Notes under the pieces: generated by a model
What the model saw: the letters and a program-made list of their open reading frames with translations, nothing else
Databases searched by the model: none
Told to the model about the DNA's origin: nothing
Part shown: positions 5,890-10,990 of the stretch, piece after piece
Position numbering within the stretch: position 1 is the first letter of the stretch
How the letters are laid out: every line of letters begins with the position of its first letter
Made by a program: the position numbers and the translations under genes
From: Acidobacteria bacterium UBA6911
Lineage (GTDB): Bacteria; Acidobacteriota; UBA6911
DNA length: 10,990 nucleotides
Direction of reading: 5' to 3'
NCBI GenBank assembly: GCA_002451015.1
Contig: DKBB01000200.1
Coordinates: 1 to 10,990, forward strand

Positions 5890-8232
5890 ATGATCTTTGT
5901 AGATAGAAAAAAGTATAACAAAGCCGAGGGCTTCAAATCCGAGAAATGGGAAGATGCCAAGCTGAAAGCGCGGGATTTTTTTAAAAGGACCGAAGCCGGT
6001 ATGGATCAGATTAGGCACGCCTTTCTCGATCCGAATAATTTCCCGGAATTGAAGGAACGCATTCTGGAGGACTTTCATTATAAGTGCGCCTATACCGAGG
6101 CCCCGCTAAATGGGAATGAGGCGGTCATTATCCGGCATTGGCCTGAAAGCGACGCCACGAATCTGGACGGCAAAAGCTCTCCGGATCACTACTGGTGGCT
6201 AGCCTACAAGTGGGATAATTTGATTCCGGTACTGCTTGAGTGCGTAAGAGCCAAGCAAAATTACTTTCCCGTAAAAGAGGATCGTCTTCCATATTCTGAG
6301 GTTGAAAACGGAAGGAACGATCAGCCGCTGTTGCCCGATCCCAACCGCGTGAATCCGTTTAAAGGGATGACTTTCGAAACCGACGGGCTGGTTTGTCCAT
6401 CCCGGGACATTAAAGATCCGTCACTGGTTAAAGCAATCATCGATATTCTCGGCTTGAACACCGAGCGTGTCGTACAGATGCGTCAAAATTTGTATAAAAA
6501 CTTTTTGGCAAGTCGTGAAAAACTTCATTCCATACTAATGGAAGCCGTTAAAAAGCCGGATACCGCATACGACCTCTGGATAGATCGGGAGTCCAATTTC
6601 ATTGAATTTAGGATCTTTCTAATTGTTCAATGGTTTCAGCAGAATTTCCCCGAGGACAAGGATCGTTTAGGCGAATACGTCAAGATCATCGATGGACACA
6701 TTCAAAGTATCCTGCCGCAGCAGCCCTTTCTGGAAAGATTCGATCCCGGGTTTCTCGAATCGACATTCGGAGAAAAAGCACAGGAGATGATACGGCGGCA
6801 AGTTGCTGCTAAATCCATCAAATCTGAAGACGTATCGGGATCTTCCAAAGTGTCTATGGCTGAACTGGAAGCTGCTGCTGAAAAAACCAGCCCCATATTG
6901 AAAGGATTGTATCTGGAGCGTGTGCATATTGAAAATTTCAAAGGGATTCAATCGATGAAACTGGACTTTGGACGCCCTGTGTCCGACGAACCCAATTTAT
7001 TGATGGTGCTGGGGGAGAACGCATCCGGAAAAAGCTCCATTCTGCAGGCGATCGCCCTCTGTCTGGAGAATCCCGAAAAACTGAAGGATCTTTCCCGCTT
7101 CCCCTACCTGCATCCGGACAGGATCCGCAATAGAAAAGCGAATAGCGGTTTTGTGAAAATCAAGTTTTTGGATCAATCCGGGGAACTCGAAATTCACTTT
7201 AAAAAAGGCGAGGAAGGATACCGGCATGAAGGTCCGTATGACAGTCTTGGCTACTATTTGCGCGGTTACGGACCGCACCGGATACTGCCCCGCCATAATG
7301 ACGGGTCCGAACTTCCGACGGAAAGTCCTCTGGTAATGATTCACAATCTCTGGGATCCCTTTGAATGCCTGGTGGATGCCGGCCGGTGGATCGAAGTTAT
7401 TGGGGAAGAGGATTCAAGAATCAAGGAATCGGCCAAACAAAAGAATACCGATAGCGAATCCGAGATAACGGAATTCGATCTTTTCATGAGGGCTTTAAAG
7501 GATCTTTTGAACCTGGAAACCGAAGGCTTCATGGAATACAGCGAGGAGGGACTGTTTTTCAATGTTCTGGGCCAGCAAGTGCCGCTGGACGACCTCAGCT
7601 CCGGGTTCCAGTCCATTATAGGGACCGCGGCCGATATTATCGTCCATTCCCCCTTCAGCGGAGCCGACCCGAAAGAGATCCGGGGGATTGTTTTAATCGA
7701 CGAAATCGGCGCGCACCTGCACCCCAGCTGGCGTATGAGAATCGTGTCGGCCTATCGCAATACTTTCCCGCATGTTCAGTTTATCGCCACAACCCACGAG
7801 CCTCTGTGTTTGCGCGGACTGAGGGAGTGGGAGCTGGTGGTTTTGAGAAAGGGGGCTGATTCTGTCGAACTTGTCGAGGATCTCCCCAATGTGGAGGAGA
7901 TGAGGATCGATCAGATACTGACATCCCCTGTTTTCGGCCTGAACACCACCATGGATCCCAAGGTGGAGAGAGACTTCAAGCGCTACTACGATCTGCTGGT
8001 CAGGTTGAACCTCAGCGACGAAGAACAGGATGAGAAAGAACGACTGAAAAAGAGTCTTTACCGATACGGCGTTCTGGGCACGGACAGAAGATCGCGCGCC
8101 ATCTACGACGTGATCGACCGGGAACTGGCCATCCAGGGAAAGCAGGGAAAAAACAAACGGTTGCCCAAAAAGGCCAGAAACCTGATATTGGAAATCTGGG
8201 AAGACTCCAAAATGTTCAAGGAATATGATTAA
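5890..8232 (+). CDS. Degenerate HNH domain fused to SMC/ABC-type ATPase (Septu PtuA-like core)
   Basis: The 780-residue protein has two parts. Residues 1 to about 295 align along their length with the HNH protein encoded next: MI.VDRK start, KCAY, YYW/HYWWLA..W.NL.P, FPVK, PLLPDPN, ILGLNTERV and PQQPF. The nuclease centre is eroded: CAYCE becomes CAYTE (Thr69), VEHW becomes IRHW (Arg82), and the second zinc knuckle keeps only Cys118 (Leu115 replaces its partner; Val119 replaces the active-site Asn). After a linker (296-337) comes an SMC/OLD-like ATPase: Walker A GENASGKSS (375-383), signature LSSGFQS (569-575), Walker B VLIDEIGAHLHP (601-612; Asp604, Glu605) and H-loop TTHEP (634-638). A helical tail (690-780) follows; there is no TOPRIM domain. 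No clear Shine-Dalgarno is seen, so coupling to the patatin stop is likely. It probably senses or assembles the complex using ATP. Confidence 0.9.
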   Translation: MIFVDRKKYNKAEGFKSEKWEDAKLKARDFFKRTEAGMDQIRHAFLDPNNFPELKERILEDFHYKCAYTEAPLNGNEAVIIRHWPESDATNLDGKSSPDHYWWLAYKWDNLIPVLLECVRAKQNYFPVKEDRLPYSEVENGRNDQPLLPDPNRVNPFKGMTFETDGLVCPSRDIKDPSLVKAIIDILGLNTERVVQMRQNLYKNFLASREKLHSILMEAVKKPDTAYDLWIDRESNFIEFRIFLIVQWFQQNFPEDKDRLGEYVKIIDGHIQSILPQQPFLERFDPGFLESTFGEKAQEMIRRQVAAKSIKSEDVSGSSKVSMAELEAAAEKTSPILKGLYLERVHIENFKGIQSMKLDFGRPVSDEPNLLMVLGENASGKSSILQAIALCLENPEKLKDLSRFPYLHPDRIRNRKANSGFVKIKFLDQSGELEIHFKKGEEGYRHEGPYDSLGYYLRGYGPHRILPRHNDGSELPTESPLVMIHNLWDPFECLVDAGRWIEVIGEEDSRIKESAKQKNTDSESEITEFDLFMRALKDLLNLETEGFMEYSEEGLFFNVLGQQVPLDDLSSGFQSIIGTAADIIVHSPFSGADPKEIRGIVLIDEIGAHLHPSWRMRIVSAYRNTFPHVQFIATTHEPLCLRGLREWELVVLRKGADSVELVEDLPNVEEMRIDQILTSPVFGLNTTMDPKVERDFKRYYDLLVRLNLSDEEQDEKERLKKSLYRYGVLGTDRRSRAIYDVIDRELAIQGKQGKNKRLPKKARNLILEIWEDSKMFKEYD

Positions 8233-9232
8233 AGTAGACCGCAAAGAAGTCGCCATACCATCATCCCTGAAGCGGGGGAGCAACCCTGTATCGAAGGGTG
8301 AAAAAGAAACCGAAGATGCGATTGCGTACTACGATCAATCCAAACCAGGGGACTTAAAAAGTTTTACATTTACCGCATATAAGGAGGATGACGTAAAGCT
8401 GGCGCTGGACAAGCTGTTTCATGGGAAATGCGCCTATTGCGAAAGCGTTTATGCCGGCACCCAGCCTATGGATGTGGAGCACTGGCGCCCGAAAGGGGAG
8501 ATTGCCAGGATTGAATCGGGTAAGCGCATCAAGGTGAGAAAGCCGGGATATTACTGGCTGGCGGCGGAATGGACCAATCTCCTTCCCTCCTGCATTGACT
8601 GCAACCGGCAGCGCAGCCAGTTGGAGTTGAAATATGAGGACAGTTCCGCGGTGCTGGATTCCACCGGCGATGCATCGAATCCCGATATCCCGGAGAATAC
8701 CTACGAAGTGTTTTTGTCGCCCCAGGAACGGGAGAAATTGCTGGATCTCGAAAATTTGGGTAAGAAGAATCTCTTCCCTGTAAAAAACGATGTTTATGCG
8801 AAGGATCCCCGCAAGCACCCGAGAGATGAGGGGGAAAATCCGCTTATTTTGAATCCCTGCGAAGACGAACCCGGCGAGTACCTGGAATATGTCGAAGAAG
8901 CCGTCGTGCGTCCGATTTCTAAAATTGAGGGAGACAGTCGACAGAGGGCCGAAAACTCGATCTTCGTTTACGGCCTGAACCGGTCCCGGCTTGTTTATGA
9001 GAGAATGGAGCGACTGCTGGAAATCAAAGCCCGTCTATACACCCTGGAACGGTTGGCATTAATTTATCAGAAGCTCAATCTCAACAAAAAGAACGAAAAA
9101 AGGATCGCCCGCATGGTGGAGGAAGTCATTGAACACGAAACGCGGAATCTGCGCCGCTATATGCTTCCCGAACAGCCCTTTGCCGGTATGGCCCGACAGG
9201 TTATCAGGGGTTACTTTGATAGCATGAAGTAG
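8225..9232 (+). CDS. HNH endonuclease, TIGR02646/PtuB-like, third gene of the operon
   Basis: The 335-residue cytosolic protein has an intact HNH centre. The first knuckle is KCAYCE (Cys69, Cys72), then DVEHWRPKG with His86 as the likely general base, YYWLAAEWTNLLPS with Asn118, and the second knuckle CIDCN (Cys123, Cys126, Asn127). The CXXC...EHWRPK...W.NL..SC..CN pattern is that of TIGR02646-type HNH proteins, some of which pair with ATPases in Septu and retron-Septu defence. Later family-like stretches are PLILNPCEDEPGEYL (206-220) and YGLNRSRL (249-256). The start codon overlaps the ATPase stop by 8 bases (ATG 8225, TAA 8230-8232), with AAGGA close upstream, so synthesis is coupled. DNA (or tRNA/RNA) is the expected target; which one cannot be decided here. 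Confidence 0.92.
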   Translation: MIKVDRKEVAIPSSLKRGSNPVSKGEKETEDAIAYYDQSKPGDLKSFTFTAYKEDDVKLALDKLFHGKCAYCESVYAGTQPMDVEHWRPKGEIARIESGKRIKVRKPGYYWLAAEWTNLLPSCIDCNRQRSQLELKYEDSSAVLDSTGDASNPDIPENTYEVFLSPQEREKLLDLENLGKKNLFPVKNDVYAKDPRKHPRDEGENPLILNPCEDEPGEYLEYVEEAVVRPISKIEGDSRQRAENSIFVYGLNRSRLVYERMERLLEIKARLYTLERLALIYQKLNLNKKNEKRIARMVEEVIEHETRNLRRYMLPEQPFAGMARQVIRGYFDSMK

Positions 9233-9243
9233 CGGGTCGGCAG

Positions 9244-9264
9244 AGCCGGGATTCCCGTCCGGCT
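9244..9264 (+). terminator. Weak hairpin after the putative defence operon
   Basis: AGCCGG and CCGGCT form a 6-bp GC-rich stem with a 9-base loop, 11 bases after the HNH stop; a G-T wobble may add one pair. No U-run follows, so it is at best a weak or Rho-assisted terminator. The rest of 9233-9396 holds only an 18-base near-palindrome (9317-9334). Confidence 0.3.
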
Positions 9265-9316
9265 GTTGCTCCTGATTGCCTAATGATGGCGGCGTGTGGT
9301 ATCAACTCCGGCATGA

Positions 9317-9334
9317 ATGGTTCCATGGAGCCAT
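9317..9334. repeat. 18-base near-perfect palindrome
   Basis: ATGGTTCCATGGAGCCAT reads the same on both strands except for one T-C/G-A pair, which would form G-U wobbles in RNA. It lies between the convergent HNH and QueG-like genes. With no central loop it is not a good terminator; it may be a protein-binding site or chance. Confidence 0.3.
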
Positions 9335-9396
9335 GCGTGTCATTTTCGAACCTCGCGGTCGGCGGTCCTTCCCGCAACCCATTGGAATATGCCTCG

Positions 9397-10323
9397 TCAG
9401 TGCTTCTGCTTGGCAGCCAGTGCCTGTAGATTCCTTTTCAAAATATTCAGGTATTCTGTCATGTTGAGTTGATCCAGCTTCCGGACGGTTTCCCGGGGAA
9501 GTTCATCCTGACTTACATTTTGCAATAAACAAGCGCTTTCTTTCTCTGAAAACAAGGGCCCTTCATCAACCTGCTTGCGAAATGTTTTATTGGCCGGACA
9601 GGCTGTCTGGCAGATCATGCAGCCTACCAGACAGTTGTGCCAGGAAGGATTGAGCCAGGCAGGAAAATCCTGGTGCCGTTCATTGTAAAATGTGAGGCAC
9701 CGCTCGGCATGGATCAGGAAACGCTCTGATCCGATGGCTCCCGATGGACAGGCGCGGGCGCAGGCATCGCAATCATTGCATTCTTCAAGAGTTTTAACCT
9801 CCCCCCAGCTATCCTCGGCACAGGGCAGATCTGAAACAAACGCTGCTAACCGGTAAAAACTTCCCAGTCCTTCCGCATAGGAAATATTGTTTTTACCGTA
9901 TCGGGCCAGACCGCTGCGCACGGCGAGAAGTTTACAGGGTATCTTTGCTTTTTTGAGATGGAAGCCGGCAGGTTGCAGCAGCCGCCGGAGCAGATCTTCA
10001 ATTTTGGCGTCTGTCGCATAACTGTATGTCGGTGGAATGATGCAGGTCAGTTCCTTTTCGGCCAGCGTAAACGTCGCCCGCACCTGCGGCTGAGGCGCGG
10101 CTGTAATGATAAGGGATTTCTTGTCGCCAAGATTCTCGGTTACCCTGAAATCAAAATGGTTTAGCTCTTCGCTGAAAAATTCTTCGTCAAACAAGCCCTG
10201 ACGGTATAGAGCGTTGATATCCGTTTCAAGATCCTTGCAATGTTCGGTGGATACGACTTTCCCCTTGTAGCCGTTGTGCTCCAGTGCGTTCACCAGTTTT
10301 GCGGCCAAATCCGTTGTCGTCAT
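9397..10323 (-). CDS. QueG-like double [4Fe-4S] cluster protein, probably not canonical epoxyqueuosine reductase
   Basis: A 308-residue cytosolic protein with two [4Fe-4S] binding motifs in the QueG arrangement. The first is CNDCDACARACP (182-193). The second uses Cys209 and CLVGCMICQTACP (231-243). RYGKNNISY (141-149) corresponds to the GLGWxGKN segment that precedes the ferredoxin domain in QueG and relatives of the reductive dehalogenase/cobalamin group. It is shorter than usual QueG (about 350-380 residues), ending soon after the second cluster. In an ungapped comparison from memory, the catalytic Asp-Ser/Thr-x-Pro stretch of QueG falls on KKAKIPCK (124-131), with no acid present. The ATG has GAGGGGG 5 bases upstream, an excellent ribosome site. 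It is transcribed towards the defence operon and away from the glycosyltransferase gene. Substrate and partner are unknown. Confidence 0.82.
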   Translation of the reverse strand: MTTTDLAAKLVNALEHNGYKGKVVSTEHCKDLETDINALYRQGLFDEEFFSEELNHFDFRVTENLGDKKSLIITAAPQPQVRATFTLAEKELTCIIPPTYSYATDAKIEDLLRRLLQPAGFHLKKAKIPCKLLAVRSGLARYGKNNISYAEGLGSFYRLAAFVSDLPCAEDSWGEVKTLEECNDCDACARACPSGAIGSERFLIHAERCLTFYNERHQDFPAWLNPSWHNCLVGCMICQTACPANKTFRKQVDEGPLFSEKESACLLQNVSQDELPRETVRKLDQLNMTEYLNILKRNLQALAAKQKH

Positions 10324-10595
10324 TTTATCCCCCTCTTTAAGATGAATCCTAAAGACGCGAAAAATCTAAATTGTTGGGTAGGCCCCGCCCATCCTACATC
10401 AATCAATATGGATTTAACAGCGTACCGGTCCCCTGCTGGTTTCCTTGATGAAATATCCGAGCGAAAATTTCCGATTTTGTTGATATTCGACCGATTCTGG
10501 TGCATTTATACAAGAGCTTGCCCGCTGAGCCGGCGCCTGTTCCCCGGCAGAGGACAATGGTTTTGGACGGCTTGCTGATTTTCAAGAGAACTTGT
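10324..10595. other. Divergent intergenic region (272 bp) between QueG-like and glycosyltransferase genes
   Basis: The region holds the ribosome site of the QueG-like gene (10329-10335) and the GC-rich inverted repeat at 10372-10398. A poor candidate plus-strand promoter is TTGATA (10480-10485) followed 17 bases later by CATTTA (10503-10508), about 80 bases before the glycosyltransferase start. No convincing small gene or RNA is visible. Confidence 0.5.
10372..10398. repeat. Imperfect GC-rich inverted repeat, REP/MITE-like
   Basis: TGTTGGGTAGG and CCCATCCTACA pair in 8 of 11 positions (one further G-T wobble) around the 5-base loop CCCCG. Elements with GGGTAGG/GGATGGGCGGGG cores recur in many proteobacterial genomes as dispersed palindromes, and this one has that look. 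It lies 49 bases upstream of the QueG-like gene, inside its probable leader. Only one copy is in the window. Confidence 0.45.
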
Positions 10596-10990
10596 TATGA
10601 ATGTTCTGGCTTTAAACACCGCTAATATAGGGGACGTGGTTTCAAGCCTGGTCGTCGCCCAAGCCTTGGCTCGGGACACAGGACCGATAGATTTCTGTGT
10701 CCGTCCTGCATTTGCTTCCTTGTTTGATTCGGAACCTCAGTATAACTACGTGGATTTTTCTACAGCTTTGAGCAAGCGCTATGATTTAGTTGTCGACCTC
10801 GACTCGTCCGTGCAAAGCCGGAAAATGGTTGCCAGGCTGCAGGCTGAGCGGAAAGTAGGACGCTACAAAGGGCCGATCCGGCGTCTCAAGATGGCGTGGA
10901 TTTATACTGATTTGGTGCCGAAATTTTCAGAAGGCCATATCGTCCGCGATTACTATCCCGTACTTAAGGTTTTGGGTTATCCTGAGGGTG
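10596..10990 (+). CDS. Glycosyltransferase family 9 (heptosyltransferase-like), 5' part, right edge cut
   Basis: The first 131 codons are present and the frame is open to the end of the window. The N-terminus (NVLALNTANIGDVVSSLVVA, residues 2-21) has the hydrophobic strand plus GD motif of the GT-B fold in family 9 enzymes such as the WaaC/WaaF ADP-heptose:LPS heptosyltransferases. Also typical are YDLVVDLDSSVQS (67-79) and KVGRYKGPIRR (90-100), and the segment before the edge (HIVRDYYPVLKVLGYP) resembles the linker in which these enzymes carry a conserved H/W-x-x-x-x-Y pattern. The ATG at 10596 has only a weak AAGAGAA site about 8 bases upstream. It likely begins a cell-surface polysaccharide or LPS-core operon continuing to the right. 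The acceptor and the sugar donor cannot be told from this part. Confidence 0.8.

Noticed and set aside
8041..8232. OLD-family nuclease (TOPRIM) in the ATPase C-terminus, as in Gabija GajA
   Set aside because: The region after the H-loop is short and helical, without the conserved E...DxD residues of a TOPRIM domain.
4666..9232. Complete CBASS or retron system
   Set aside because: There is a patatin and an HNH/ATPase pair, but no CD-NTase, no reverse transcriptase and no msr/msd-like structured RNA region upstream.
1..10990. CRISPR array, tRNA or rRNA gene
   Set aside because: No regularly spaced direct repeats, cloverleaf-like or ribosomal RNA sequence was seen on either strand.

Overview
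This window looks like chromosomal DNA from a Gram-negative bacterium. Mixed GC content, Shine-Dalgarno-led genes, a Trk potassium system, a periplasmic phosphatase and a family 9 glycosyltransferase of the LPS-heptosyltransferase type all fit this. My best guess is a deltaproteobacterial (Desulfobacterota, perhaps Syntrophales-like) genome, but that rests on general gene style and not on a marker gene. No rRNA, tRNA, CRISPR array, integrase or transposase is visible.

Layout. (1) 2-1978, plus strand: the 3' part of trkA and a complete trkH, 6 bases apart, encoding the NAD-binding regulator and the pore subunit of a K+ uptake system. A perfect 7-bp hairpin follows at 2057-2075. (2) 2130-4352, minus strand: from the right, a possible 76-aa protein, a single cyclic-nucleotide-binding-fold protein, a secreted dual-specificity-type phosphatase starting 2 bases after it, a doubtful 102-codon frame, and a DUF5661-like protein with its own ribosome binding site and possible promoter. 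(3) 4666-9232, plus strand: a tight three-gene operon (3-base gap, then 8-base overlap) encoding a cytosolic patatin-like lipase, a 780-aa protein with an HNH-like domain fused to an SMC/ABC-type ATPase, and a 335-aa HNH nuclease. (4) 9397-10323, minus strand: a QueG-like double [4Fe-4S] protein. (5) 10596 to the right edge, plus strand: the first 131 codons of a family 9 glycosyltransferase.

The patatin / HNH-ATPase / HNH operon is the notable part. Its last two genes resemble the ATPase plus HNH pairing of Septu-like (PtuA/PtuB) anti-phage systems, and the patatin would be a membrane-attacking effector of the kind used in CBASS (CapV), but no CD-NTase is present. The N-terminal ~295 residues of the ATPase appear to be a full-length relative of the downstream HNH protein in which two of four zinc cysteines and other active-site positions are gone. 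This suggests duplication, fusion and decay of one copy into a pseudonuclease adaptor that may hold the active nuclease to the ATPase. A defence role is inferred from domains and operon structure; nothing in the sequence proves it.
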